Source: CAZNDN01 sp964571815 (lineage in GTDB: Bacteria > Fibrobacterota > Chitinivibrionia > Chitinivibrionales > WJKA01). Taken from it: DNA of 64,000 nucleotides. How positions within the stretch are numbered: position 1 is the first letter of the stretch; each line of letters begins with the position of its first letter. Made by a program: the position numbers and the translations under genes. Location of the stretch: positions 18,083 to 82,082 of the forward strand of contig CAZNDN010000003.1 in assembly GCA_964571815.1 (NCBI GenBank), written 5' to 3'. This document shows positions 7,717 through 17,970 of the stretch, piece by piece. The notes under the pieces are model-generated. The model had not been told where the DNA came from. It saw only the letters and a program-made list of their open reading frames with translations, and did not search any database.

Positions 7717-10188
7717 ATGAGAGAGAATCGTGAAGAAGCACTCCTCCGAGAGGCCCTTGAAACGGCCCGGGCTCGCGCACGTGAACCCCTTGAGAAGCTT
7801 GGTTGGGAGCGAATTGAGGACCGGGTCTGGTCCGCGCTTGATGACCCGAAAGCAGCAAAGGAACGGCCACCGGTGCCGTTTTGGCTGGGTCTGCTGGTTA
7901 GGCCTCGACTTGTGGCGCCGGCCCTGGCGACGCTGTGTGTCGCCCTCGCACTTGGTGTGCTCCTCACTCGCTACACCGACCGGAAAGCTCCTGTGCCGCA
8001 TGTGCGAGCTACCGTGCTTCGGAAACAGGGCAATGTCGAGTACCTTCGCGAAAATGAAGAGGGGTCGAAATGGCGTCGACTTGAACCGGGACGGAGGCTG
8101 TTTCCCGGTACTCGTGTGCGCGCAGGGGTGGATGCCGGCGCCGTGGTCGAAGTTGCGCCCTCGACGGAAGTGAGATTGTCGGACAACACGCAGGTTGAAC
8201 TCGAGCAACTCAATCTCCGCCGTCGTCGTATTGAGGTCATTGAGGGGCTGGTTCGGGTAAATGTCAACCCCGAACTACGCGGCGGGGACTTCGTTATGCA
8301 TACGTCAAATGCACAGTGCCGTGTTGCCGGAACGGTTTTCACCGTCCGGTTCGATCGGGCGGAGGGCGTGCCGCGGACAACCTTGCGGGTGATTGCCGGA
8401 GACGTTGTCTTCATCTGCACGGCCCGACCCCGGATACGCCGGACGGTCAGTGCTCCCGGGGTGGCAGTGATGCTGGGGGACAGCCTGGCAGATCCGGGTT
8501 CCGACGATGGAGAGCTTGCGGGTGGAGAGGTAACTCTGTCTCCTTCTTTCCGGGGAGAACCTGTCGGTGTTCACACGCGCTCCGACGATATGCCGGGCAC
8601 TGATGAGCTTCCTCTCCGACCGGAGGCAGGAGATCCCCCGCGGCTGGGCAATGACACGCTACACGGATCGATTGCTTCTTCCACCAAGGTGAGAAACGCG
8701 AAGGAAAAGGTCAACACGAGCGCCGGCACGGTGGACAGTATTCAGCCGGAAAAGGACCATGTGTTTCTCGACAGAGCGGCTTACGCTCGGAAGCGCTGGG
8801 GTCTTTCCCGGAAGGATGGCCGGATCCACGGCGCTGTTCCCCTTACCTTTCTTCGCCTTTCGGGGTCCACCTCCGAGGAACCGTGGCAGGGGGAAGAGCT
8901 TAAGATGATTGCGGAGTTTGTTTCACGAAAGACCGATATCCACGCACAAATCGACAGGCCCTCGGTTACCATGGATGGGCGACACAAGAGCTTCTCGTAC
9001 TGGTTGCGACGCTCACGGAGGCGCGGCATTTCACGTGCGAGGATGGGAACGGACCAACCGGAACGCACAGCTCTCGAAAAGCTCTCAGATGCCGTCAGCC
9101 TCACTGCCACCGGAGATGGTGAGCGCTTTCGACGGAACGTGACCGATTTGCTCACGGGTTACTTCCAACAACGCTACGGTGTGTCGGGGCTTGATATTCA
9201 CGGAGCCGATTGGGCTGAGCGCCTCAAGGATAGTCTCAAGCTTGCCCCCTGGCAGGAACAGTTTCTCCACGAGGCAGAGCGGTCGTATCGGCATGTGCTT
9301 GAACCCGGGCCAACAAAAGGGCGGGAGGTACACGGCATCTACGACTTTCTGAGAATCTCCGAACTCATGGATTACCCATTTCTCTTGTGCGACCCGCCGG
9401 GGTCAATACGTAGTCTTTCGGCGGAGAACATGAAGCTGTTGCGTACCTACCTTGAGCATGGCGGGTGCATCTACTTCGCCAACCACGCTGAGCCGACCAC
9501 ATGCGCCGCGGCAAGGGGGTTCATCGCTGAACTGATACAGGAGCGGTTGTATGGCCGGGGCGATCGAGAAATGCTCCGGCGATACCGGGCCAACGAGCGT
9601 CGGCAAACCGGATACGTCTTCGACCCGCCGACGCCTCAGATATTTCACCCGTGGACTGTGCTGCCCATGATACTTCCCGAGCAGGCTGATGTGTTTCTAT
9701 CAATGAAGGATAGTGATGGCAATCAAGTATTTGCGGATACTCTTGTAGAACTGGAGGCCGGATCCTACGTCTCCGAGGATGGATACCAGTGGCCCGGTGT
9801 GGACAACGAAGGCGGTGACCTGCCGAGCGGGTTCTACGTCTACCAGGCTGCGGCCGGCCTCGGCAATACCTTTCACGGAGTGCGAATCAGCAGGTTGAGG
9901 AGGCTGCGGCCGAGAGGTCACCGAGTATTCCACAATCCCTTTCAAATCAGTGACATACCGCGTGGAATTCAGGAAGAGACTTCCGAACTGACCTACAACG
10001 AACCGGGAGCCTACGGGGTTGCCACAGACGGATATTTGATGATTGTATACACCGAGGGGTACGGTGAACTGGAGCTGCTGCGCAGCCACAACACCCATTA
10101 CCAGGGCGAAGAGACGGTCCTGCGGTGGACTGCAAATGTCATGACGGAATTCTTGAGGGGTTGGACGGCCGGTGGGGAAGGACGGTGA
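7717..10188 (+). CDS. FecR-domain membrane protein with C-terminal DUF4159-like domain
   Basis: 823 residues. The N-terminal 65 residues are cytoplasmic and charged, followed by one membrane helix (about 69-87, VAPALATLCVALALGVLL). A FecR domain follows at about 95-240, where repeated short beta-strands carry a VRVNVNPE and TVFTVRF pattern. The middle (about 270-500) is poorly conserved and low in complexity. The C-terminal part (about 530-800) resembles DUF4159: a PFLLCDPPG segment, then LLRTYLEHGGCIYFAN, with an LRRYR-type and a DPPTPQIFHPWT segment. Start ATG 7717 follows AGGAGA (7701-7706) at 10 bases; a GTG at 7708 would be too close. It likely senses an envelope signal and controls the preceding sigma factor, but the fusion is unusual and the DUF4159 assignment is from memory of the pattern. 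Confidence 0.7.
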   Translation: MRENREEALLREALETARARAREPLEKLGWERIEDRVWSALDDPKAAKERPPVPFWLGLLVRPRLVAPALATLCVALALGVLLTRYTDRKAPVPHVRATVLRKQGNVEYLRENEEGSKWRRLEPGRRLFPGTRVRAGVDAGAVVEVAPSTEVRLSDNTQVELEQLNLRRRRIEVIEGLVRVNVNPELRGGDFVMHTSNAQCRVAGTVFTVRFDRAEGVPRTTLRVIAGDVVFICTARPRIRRTVSAPGVAVMLGDSLADPGSDDGELAGGEVTLSPSFRGEPVGVHTRSDDMPGTDELPLRPEAGDPPRLGNDTLHGSIASSTKVRNAKEKVNTSAGTVDSIQPEKDHVFLDRAAYARKRWGLSRKDGRIHGAVPLTFLRLSGSTSEEPWQGEELKMIAEFVSRKTDIHAQIDRPSVTMDGRHKSFSYWLRRSRRRGISRARMGTDQPERTALEKLSDAVSLTATGDGERFRRNVTDLLTGYFQQRYGVSGLDIHGADWAERLKDSLKLAPWQEQFLHEAERSYRHVLEPGPTKGREVHGIYDFLRISELMDYPFLLCDPPGSIRSLSAENMKLLRTYLEHGGCIYFANHAEPTTCAAARGFIAELIQERLYGRGDREMLRRYRANERRQTGYVFDPPTPQIFHPWTVLPMILPEQADVFLSMKDSDGNQVFADTLVELEAGSYVSEDGYQWPGVDNEGGDLPSGFYVYQAAAGLGNTFHGVRISRLRRLRPRGHRVFHNPFQISDIPRGIQEETSELTYNEPGAYGVATDGYLMIVYTEGYGELELLRSHNTHYQGEETVLRWTANVMTEFLRGWTAGGEGR

Positions 10189-10203
10189 AAATCGGGAACG
10201 CCG

Positions 10204-10233
10204 GACAACAAACGAGCAACTATATTCTATAAT
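10204..10233 (+). promoter_or_regulatory. Possible promoter for the CsgG/FlgT-like gene
   Basis: A perfect TATAAT lies at 10228-10233 in a locally AT-rich patch between two genes. The -35 position (around 10204-10210, GACAACA) matches TTGACA poorly. Transcription would start about 110 bases before the next coding start. Confidence 0.3.
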
Positions 10234-10351
10234 GGTGGAATGTGTAGACAACTACCGAGATGTTCGAGGTTCGAAATGACGAGGTTGGCGGTGAAATCGT
10301 TTGTTGTGGCAATACTGGAACGTGTGCTGCAATCCGGATGGAGTATAGATC

Positions 10352-11389
10352 TTGCAAATGTCCCTGACAACTCTGATGTATGCCGCGGCGACCGTTGTGA
10401 CGGCGTGCGCCGCTGAGGCACCTCTTCGCGTGGCGTTCCTCCCGTTTGCCGATGACGTCAAGCTGAAGGAAGCGTGGGAGCTTTCGGTTGACGTGCCGCG
10501 GTGGTTCAGCGTGACGGTCGATACCATTGGATCGGTGTCGGACTCCCGGATTGTGTGTGTGGCCTTTGATTCGGTGCTTTCGGATGTCGAGGGAAGCGGG
10601 TGGACGCGAGAGGAGTATCTGGGTCCGAAGGCCGCGGTCAGACTGGCCTCGATCCGGGGCGCCGATTACCTGGTGAGCGGCACGGTGGAGAGGTTTGAAG
10701 TTTTAAAGCGTGCGGTGAACACGGATGCCGCGGTAGGAGCGTCCCACGATTTTACCGCCACAACCGCCGGTAAGGGCGGAGTCACGGTGATGGGCGGGCT
10801 TCAGTCCTACACGGCGCGGGTCTCCATGGACCTGCAGGTGTACGACGGCGGTTCCGGAAGCCTGGTGGACGAGTTCGAGTTGACTACCGAGGAGAAGGAC
10901 GCCGGGTTCAAGATGTGGCTCCCGTTTCAGCTTGACAACGCGGAAATGAACTACTACTACATGGCCAGGACACCCTTCGGTTCTACGTATTTCCGCAAGA
11001 GCGTGCCGGGTGCGGTGATGAAGTATTTCTCCATGAAGGTTCACCGGAGGCTTCGTTCCATTGATAAACAGCACGGCGCAACGGATGCGTCGTCGGCGAA
11101 TTTTGTCGAAGGGACGGTCGTGGAACGCTCGGGGGGCGACGTCTACGTGAATCTCGGCAGCGACGATCACCTCCTGCAGGGCGAACTGCTGACGGTAATG
11201 AAGCCGATCAGACCGGTAACGAGCGGCACGGATACGCTCGGATGGGTCGAGAAACCGGCCGGTACCTTGCGTGTCCGCTTCATCAAGGCCGCCCATTTTT
11301 CCGTGGCCGAAGTTGTTGATGAACGAGACAGTATCCGGGTGGACTGGAAAGTGCGGATCGGCAAGGAAGAAATGGGTGACGGCAAATGA
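10352..11389 (+). CDS. Exported CsgG/LpoB-like protein with FlgT-C-like domain
   Basis: 345 residues, unnamed. After a short hydrophobic export signal (with VTAC, a possible lipobox), residues 25-215 show the CsgG/LpoB/FlgT style: RVAFLPF near the start, then GADYLVSGTVERF, then a YTARVSMDLQVYD strand. Residues from about 245 on (EGTVVERSGGDVYVNLGSDD, then GELLTVMKP) resemble the FlgT C-terminal SH3-like domain. The TTG at 10352 sits 8 bases after GGAG (10340-10343); ATG 10358 is the alternative, and a stop at 10346 rules out anything longer. It opens the envelope cluster, so a periplasmic or outer-membrane assembly role is likely. The family call rests on pattern only. Confidence 0.6.
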   Translation: MQMSLTTLMYAAATVVTACAAEAPLRVAFLPFADDVKLKEAWELSVDVPRWFSVTVDTIGSVSDSRIVCVAFDSVLSDVEGSGWTREEYLGPKAAVRLASIRGADYLVSGTVERFEVLKRAVNTDAAVGASHDFTATTAGKGGVTVMGGLQSYTARVSMDLQVYDGGSGSLVDEFELTTEEKDAGFKMWLPFQLDNAEMNYYYMARTPFGSTYFRKSVPGAVMKYFSMKVHRRLRSIDKQHGATDASSANFVEGTVVERSGGDVYVNLGSDDHLLQGELLTVMKPIRPVTSGTDTLGWVEKPAGTLRVRFIKAAHFSVAEVVDERDSIRVDWKVRIGKEEMGDGK

Positions 11390-11443
11390 TGGGAGACGGT
11401 GCGAAGAGGCTTATGAGCCGGGTTACTCATTCATATAGTTTAT

Positions 11444-11472
11444 TTGATTTATTTTGTTGGTGTGGGTAAATG
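11444..11472 (+). promoter_or_regulatory. Possible sigma-70-like promoter upstream of the large surface protein
   Basis: TTGATT (11444-11449), a 17-base spacer and TAAATG (11467-11472) lie in a conspicuously AT-rich stretch (11425-11475) within otherwise GC-rich DNA. It would give a leader of about 80 bases before the gene at 11557. Confidence 0.3.
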
Positions 11473-11556
11473 AGTGAGCAGGAGCACACTTCCGTTGCCG
11501 AGGCGGGGGTATGTTGTTGCAGCGTGGGGCTTTGAAGCGTTTCAAGGAGCACACAG

Positions 11557-14500
11557 ATGAGAATGAGGAGTGGAGAACTTCTGCGGTGGTGTGTTGTTGT
11601 CGTTTTCGCCATGCAACCGCGGGCCTATACACAATCTCTGACCGACAAGCTCTCCGAGGAAGAAAGCTTCTACCGAAACTACGGCAAGGAAACCTACTCC
11701 AAACTCAAGATTGAGAAGGATAAAATAGGGCTGTACGATGAATTCGGGGAGCACGTTACCGACGGGGTTCATTTGTACGATCTGCGCAACCGGACCGTGA
11801 CCCTCTCCAGCAACCGGGAAGGTGTCGAGGACTCGATGCTGGTCTCGGAGAGCGACGAATTCCAGAAGAGGGATTTTTTCGAGAAGTTCTCAAATCTGGT
11901 CATTACGCAGGATGCAATCGGCGGGACCAAATCCTCCTTTCTTGTGGGCGATCAGATCACGACGAAGTTTTCCCCGCTTACTTTCAACAAGACCAATTTC
12001 AGGGGGATACGCTGGGACCTATGGTCAACCCAGGTACAATTCTCGGCACTGCTTTCCCGCACGCGTCCGGGTTTTCTGTCGAAAAAGGAACGCGACGGGT
12101 CGGCGCTTGTCGAGTATCCTCTCAGTCCTGAGAGTTTTCCTTCCGAGTATTACAACGACCGGGGACCCAGTGTACCGGGAGGCATCGTCGGGAGAAAGGA
12201 TTTCTCTCACAAGTCGCCTTACGGCGATTACGACTGGTTGTGGGCTATGCACGGGAGAACCAATGTCGCGGGCAAAGTGGATGTTGGCGCAAGTGTGATC
12301 AATCATCATCGCTCCGATGTCCGCAAGGGGGAGAAGTGGTTCTCGGGCGATGTCCCGAGAGAGTGGATGCCCGAGGCCATCCATTTTGAGTTTTTCGATG
12401 CAACGCCGCTCAATCGCGGCGATGCCGGTGTGTACGTGCGTGACGTACGGATGAGGGTCAACGGCAGGGCGGTTGAGGCAATGCCTCAGCACAGCGGCAG
12501 ATTTCGCAGGGTTTTTGTCGGCTCCCAGGACTCAATCCTTCTTCCGGGCGACCTCCCCTTCCGGCGCGCTCAGACGGGGCATGTTCCCATTATCGTTGAG
12601 TTCAAGATGGATCCCCAATTCTGGCGGTACGTCGACGGCGGGACAAAACCTTCGGATATCTCCGGAATAAAAAGCGTCGCTTTCTCGTATACGATTGCGG
12701 GAAACTACCTCGTGTTTGCCTCGACCAGCAAGCAGATTCCCCTCGCGATCAGGGGTACGCTTGATCAGCAGACCGATGAGGTCGAATACGAGCATATCGA
12801 CAAATCGGTTGAAGACATCTATTTCGGTTCGGAAAGGGCGCCCATCAAAATCGGCGCGGAAAGCGAGTCGTTTGATCCCGATGGCTTCTCCACGACCTAT
12901 TTCGGGGAGTATATCAGGAAATCGCCCAAGCTGTTGTCAATGAAATATGAGGACTTCGATGCGGCCGTACAAAGCGGAAGACTGCTGCGCGATTCGCCGC
13001 GCAACCGGGAGACATACAATTTGTACACATATACCTACCGCTATGATATCAATATCTCTTCGATAACCGCGGGAATCGATTTCAACGGAGAACTCGGTGG
13101 AGTGGACTTCTCCGGGGANNNNNNNNNNNNNNNNNNNNNNNNNNNNNNNNNNNNNNNNNNNNNNNNNNNNNNNNNNNNNNNNNNNNNNNNNNNNNNNNNN
13201 NNNNNNNNNNNNNNNNNNTAACCGCGGGAATCGATTTCAACGGAGAACTCGGTGGAGTGGACTTCTCCGGGGAATTGGCGATGAATCAGCGGGAAGACAA
13301 GCTTCCGGGCAGCGATGAAAGCCGGCGGACCGCGACACGTCTGGTCGGAACGTTTCGGGGGGAAAAGGAGCTGGGGAAGCAGTTCGGGCTTTCCGGTGAT
13401 CTCTACTACATTTCTCCCGACTGGCAGACCAACCTGGTGGACCTTCAGACCAGCCGGTATTTCAAAGAGACCGACTACAAGATGTGGCACGATCAGAAAG
13501 ATCCCGCCATCAAGGACTACCTTGTCTATCCCAAGCCTTTGGGCAATGACTGGAACAACATCGACGACAACGATGACGGTGATGCATTTGTTGAGAGCGA
13601 CCGCCGGCGGTACCCAAGCGATCTCAGCAACGACGACCAGGGAAAGTTCCATGCCGACGGTACTCTTCGTTTCGACCAGGCGGAACTGCTCAGGCTTCCT
13701 TCGGATATGTACATCACGTACGACGATCCCGACGGAGTGATCGCGTCCAAGGATGATCGCAACCGAAACGGCGTCCCCGATTATACCGAGGACTTTCTTC
13801 TTTTCAGTGCGGATCCGCCGGTGTTCGAGCTGGGCATCGATCAGAACAACAACGGGGTCCCGGACTACGAGGACGACGACATCCTCCCGGACTACTGGCA
13901 GGGTGATATAGGCTCGGGTGGCCGGCATTCGGTAGGATACTATGTGACCGCCGACGGGATCAAGACGCAGGGAATACAGGGCCTCAACCTCGACCTTCGA
14001 TGGACTCCGCTTCAGGACTACAATGTCGATTTCGGTGTGGTCGCTGAAACCGTGCTCGACCACGATCTGAACGGGATAGCGGATGCCTGGGAGGACGGAA
14101 AGGGCGAGCCGGCGGATTTCTTCGACGGTAAATCTTTTGTCGGGTACATCAATGCGCAGCGCGAGGTGCTGAAGAGAAGCCGCGGCATCCAGTTTGATAT
14201 CGGCAATGAACTCCGCCTTGTGAGAGATGCGATTCGCAATGATGCGGTCACATCAGTGGGACTGAATCTTGACGGTGACTACGAAGTCTGGTATTTCTAC
14301 GAGCTGGATCAGTTGGATTACCGACAGGCAATCGTGGACAATCTTGTCGGAAATATCACGTACACGAATATCCGCAACCTTGAGTATTCTTTTCACGGGA
14401 AGCTTGGTGCGCAGAAGCGATTGCCGATCGAGCGGGATTATTATACCGAGTTCAGCTTCTACGATCCCGTGGCCAGGCGCACCGTATTCGATTCTCGCTG

Positions 14501-15170
14501 GCAGCCGTATCACAACAGATTTATCGGCGAGCTGTTCCTCTCCAAGCGCCTGAGTTACCGGATAGGTTTCAACAATGCCTACGAAGACTGGCGCAGGGTT
14601 TTCAATCCGCTCAATCGACTCGAAATTATCCCCCAGTACAAGCTTTCCTTCTTCGGCTCCCGGGAGCTTGTCGGTCCGACCGAAAGGGATCCCCGCGATC
14701 TGGAGCGGCACATACGCTTTGATATCAGCGGCCCGGAGGGTGAGCCCGACGGGGTGATCGACAGTACGTACGACAATGTCGGTGATACCCTTGAGCATGT
14801 CTCGGATGCACGAATCGCGGCCAACGAGTATCGACAGAACAACTCCAGCATCTTCCTCAACGTGCCGCTTCTGCGGGCAAACTACAAGATCGCGGAGAAC
14901 ACACAATTTCAGCTCGGCATGCAGTGGTTGCGGACCGTCGATTTCATTACACCCGAAGCCAATTCGCTCGGACTGACCACGGTGGGTCAGATTGTTTCAA
15001 GGGCAAACTACAAGGGCTACAACGTGACGTTGCATATCGGGGCCAAATGGTACCGAATGAACTACGACATCAATTTTCAGGACCCTGTTCTGTTGCAGAC
15101 GGCGAGGACCGGAAGAAGGTTTGACCGCCGGGGATGGGAGTTCTTCGCGCAGATTTTTTCGGGGACGTGA
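11557..15170 (+). CDS. Large exported surface/outer-membrane protein with Ca-binding-like loops (reads across an artificial N gap)
   Basis: Read as one gene. Its left part (11557-13118) and right part (13219-15170) are in the same frame once the 100 N and the duplicated 55 bases are removed, giving about 1152 residues. An AAGGAG at 11544-11549 precedes ATG 11557, and the N-terminus is a signal peptide. The C-terminal half has alternating, aromatic-rich beta strands (such as TLHIGAKWYRMNYDINF) and ends near WEFFAQIF, suggesting an outer-membrane barrel. Four acidic loops of the D-x-N-x-x-G-x-x-D kind (around 13560, 13755, 13840 and 14060; for example DQNNNGVPDYED) look like thrombospondin-3 or EF-hand-type calcium sites. 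I do not recognise a named family. It lies in the envelope cluster between an exported CsgG-like protein and a small membrane protein. Confidence 0.7.
13064..13118 (+). repeat. First copy of an exact 55-base duplication flanking the N run
   Basis: This stretch, directly before the N run, is identical over 55 bases to 13219-13273 directly after it. It is best explained as contig ends that share a k-mer overlap, not as a biological repeat. Confidence 0.9.
13119..13218. other. Assembly gap (100 N), probably zero or negative true length
   Basis: Exactly 100 N, the default filler of scaffolders. Because the flanks share 55 identical bases and the reading frame continues when they are merged, no sequence is likely to be missing. 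Confidence 0.95.
13219..13273 (+). repeat. Second copy of the 55-base duplication flanking the N run
   Basis: Identical to 13064-13118. Collapsing the two copies restores a single reading frame for the surface protein. Confidence 0.9.
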
Positions 15171-15196
15171 TATATATGGAGAGAGGGAGGCGGAAG

Positions 15197-15718
15197 ATGC
15201 GGAATGTCCGGCAGATCATGACGCTGGCGATACTTGCCGTCGGTATGCTTACGAGCAGGGGAAGTGCGCTTGACTGGGGGAGAGTAGGCAAGGCACTTGT
15301 GTTTCCCGGCATGGGTCACCTCGGCGACGACCAGACGGTGAAGGGGCTGACCTACATGGGCACGGAGGTGGTTCTCCTGACGGCCATGTTCGAGAATATT
15401 TCCCAGATCTCCTCACATGCGCTCGAAACCCACCGACTCAATGTCTTGTACAAAATGGGCGGACCATTTGAGGAAATGCGGAAAATACAGAAAGAGTGGG
15501 TCGATGCCGACGAAAAATACGACAGCGCTCGTCTTTACTCGTGGGCTTTTGGTGGGGCGGCTCTTGCCTGGTGGGGGTGGACCGTTGTCGACGCGGCCTT
15601 GTTTCCACCGTCCACCGATTCGGAAGCGCGTCTGTTGATTGACGAGGCGATGGATCATATGCGTCTCGCCCTGGAACCCGGTGGCAGGGTACGGCTGGCG
15701 TATATGGTTCCATTCTGA
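15197..15718 (+). CDS. Small exported membrane protein, DUF5683-like
   Basis: 173 residues. Start ATG 15197 has GGGAGG (15185-15190) six bases upstream; an in-frame ATG at 15176 lacks such a site. It has an N-terminal signal or membrane helix (IMTLAILAVGMLT), then a FPGMGHLGDDQTVKGLTYMG segment resembling the PGxGQ...KG signature of DUF5683-type proteins, a hydrophobic stretch, and a second membrane segment (WAFGGAALAWWGWTVVDAAL, about 115-134). The same layout recurs in two longer proteins at 39113-41400. The function of this family is unknown. It sits tightly between the surface protein and the lipoprotein gene and is likely co-transcribed with them. Confidence 0.65.
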   Translation: MRNVRQIMTLAILAVGMLTSRGSALDWGRVGKALVFPGMGHLGDDQTVKGLTYMGTEVVLLTAMFENISQISSHALETHRLNVLYKMGGPFEEMRKIQKEWVDADEKYDSARLYSWAFGGAALAWWGWTVVDAALFPPSTDSEARLLIDEAMDHMRLALEPGGRVRLAYMVPF

Positions 15719-15754
15719 TTGTTGAAAGCACGAACAGGGACAATGGGAACACTT

Positions 15755-17824
15755 ATGAAAAGAACGATTCTTTGGGGTACGGTAGCGGGTATCATGGGTA
15801 TATCGCTGATGTGCGAGCGCCGACCGGTTGCGCCGCCCGACGAGCCGGACCCAATGTATATCAGAGGCTTGAGCGCAAGATACATCGCCGATTCCAATGC
15901 CGTGGAGCTTACGTGGGACCCCCTTGATTCGACCGAACATGAATTCGACTTCTATCGCATCTATCGAACCACCGAAACTGACGAGGCGAACAACGTTCTG
16001 GTGGGCACCCTGAAATCCACGGGTGTAAGAACCATGATTGATCCGTCGAGCACGAAGTTCATGGATATTCTGGCACTGGACAATGCCGTCTATTACTACG
16101 CCATACGGGCAGTGAAGGTGAGTCGGAGAGACACGGTGCTCGGCGCTTTCGATTTCGAGCATCCCGGAGCCGATGGGATTGTCTCGGCCGAGGTTGGAGG
16201 CGACGTCTTTTTCAATATTAATCGAGGAGACCTTTTCACGACCACCGATCGCTGTTCCCTGGTGGTAAGCGATCCGCAAGACAAGATCGCCACCGTACGT
16301 TTCACGCAAAACAAGCGAACATATCTGGTCAAGCCGGACGATCGGATCGAGGTGAATTTTGATAATCCCGCAAATCCTCCTTCGGCTGCCGAAATCAACC
16401 GCCTCATTGCCGAGGGTTGGCTTACCACCGCGGGGAACCTTGCCGAAGGGGTGGCACGGAAGGTCGTTGCCGATTTCGACGCAAACGATCCGCGTAACCG
16501 ACAGAGTATCCATCGGATGAAATCATCCGGCGACGCCTCCTTCGTCTGGCTGCTGAAGAAAGGCAACGGAACGAAACGAGTCTGGGCGGAGCTGGCCTAC
16601 GATAAGGGCGATAATGCAGGCACGAAGGACACTATTGCCGACGATATCGATATTGCTCCGTGGCGAATACGTTTCGATTTTCGCAACCGAACGGGTACAA
16701 GCGACGAGACTATGCGCAAACGAGCCGATGTGCGGTACGAAGGGGCCGTTGATATCAATTTCTTCCGGCCCTGGATACGCTTCAGTGTTTCGGTGTTTGC
16801 CGATACGACAATGAACCCGGAGTTCGATTACTGGTTGGTGGTGCCCGATTCCCAGTTGACGATTTACAAGGACGTCGAGGCTAACGCCGCCAAGGCATGG
16901 CTTGAGACCGTGCCGCGGAGGGCTCGACTCACCGGGATTGGGGCGGCACACGATCCTGACGCCGTCTACACGTATATGTTTCATCCCGACTCCGCGGAGA
17001 CCCGGGAAAATCTCGCCTATCTGACCAAGACATTCAAGTCACCCCAGACCGATCTCGCGTTCAGGCTTATGGGCGAAAACAACCTCAATGAAACGTGCGT
17101 GCCGGGATCCTACTTTGGATCCAACCCGCTGCGGTGGAACACCAGGACCGGCAGCTACGACAGCACACAGACGCGTCTCCGGGGAAACGTGGAGAAAATG
17201 TTTGCTCACGTAAAAGCCCTGGGTCGCATCGATTTGAGTACAAGCGGAAAGAAGCAGGCGATGCTTGTTACCCGGTTCACCGGCAAGTATTTCGATGACG
17301 TGCGGGTGATGGTGTCGACCAGCAGGGTCCTGTACGGCGATTGGCAGGGAGATCGTGTTTTCCTGGATTTCTATCCCCCCGAGATCAATTTCAAGGAGAC
17401 GGAAGAAATCGGCAACTATTCCGTGATCACATCGGGATCATTCGATTTCGAACTTGGTACGAATCCCTCGGCCAGGGACAGGGGATATGCCGATATTGTC
17501 GACGTGCGATTGATGATCGCGCAAAAGCCGGCAACCCTGGAGTGGAGTGCCGATAACTCCAACAACGCGCTTGCCACTGCCGACACCATCTCCATTGGGA
17601 GCGTGCGGCAATTCCGCCATGAGATTTTTCCTTACGACATAAAGGTATTCCAGCCGACCCTGCGCGATATCAAATGGGAAGGCATCGATGTAAGCAACTG
17701 GCCGAGTGGGGAGTACATCATGGGCATTATCACCCGGGACCAGTTCGGCAACGAAGGATGGGCGCCGCAAAGTGAAGGGTCGAAAACAAATCCGTGGTTG
17801 GTCACGATCCTTACCGGGAAGTAG
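15755..17824 (+). CDS. Predicted lipoprotein with N-terminal fibronectin type III domain
   Basis: 689 residues. ATG 15755 has GGGA at 15745-15748; earlier in-frame starts at 15719 and 15743 are less well placed. The N-terminus (MKRTILWGTVAGIMGISLMC) is a signal peptide with Cys20 as a plausible lipidation site. Residues 35-125 look like a fibronectin III fold (VELTWDPL, then FYRIYRTTE and YYYAIRAVKV). The rest is beta-rich with no family I recognise; a WLVVPDSQLTIY stretch and a C-terminal ITRDQFGNEGW resemble Ig-like or FnIII-like strands. It is probably anchored in the envelope with the other products of this cluster. Confidence 0.65.
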   Translation: MKRTILWGTVAGIMGISLMCERRPVAPPDEPDPMYIRGLSARYIADSNAVELTWDPLDSTEHEFDFYRIYRTTETDEANNVLVGTLKSTGVRTMIDPSSTKFMDILALDNAVYYYAIRAVKVSRRDTVLGAFDFEHPGADGIVSAEVGGDVFFNINRGDLFTTTDRCSLVVSDPQDKIATVRFTQNKRTYLVKPDDRIEVNFDNPANPPSAAEINRLIAEGWLTTAGNLAEGVARKVVADFDANDPRNRQSIHRMKSSGDASFVWLLKKGNGTKRVWAELAYDKGDNAGTKDTIADDIDIAPWRIRFDFRNRTGTSDETMRKRADVRYEGAVDINFFRPWIRFSVSVFADTTMNPEFDYWLVVPDSQLTIYKDVEANAAKAWLETVPRRARLTGIGAAHDPDAVYTYMFHPDSAETRENLAYLTKTFKSPQTDLAFRLMGENNLNETCVPGSYFGSNPLRWNTRTGSYDSTQTRLRGNVEKMFAHVKALGRIDLSTSGKKQAMLVTRFTGKYFDDVRVMVSTSRVLYGDWQGDRVFLDFYPPEINFKETEEIGNYSVITSGSFDFELGTNPSARDRGYADIVDVRLMIAQKPATLEWSADNSNNALATADTISIGSVRQFRHEIFPYDIKVFQPTLRDIKWEGIDVSNWPSGEYIMGIITRDQFGNEGWAPQSEGSKTNPWLVTILTGK

Positions 17825-17970
17825 GATTCCTTCCTCGCGGGACATCGGGGTGTCGGGGGTGAACGTCACAGTGTGGGTTGTTCTCGGCACGAGCGGGCTC
17901 CGAGGGTTCCGGTTGCGCGAGGCCTGATCCCGAGCGTGGAATCCCCACGACGACTTTCCAGAAGAACAGC

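Noticed and set aside
13064..13273. A true direct repeat of 55 bases
   Set aside because: It flanks a 100 N filler and vanishes on merging; the simplest reading is contig overlap.
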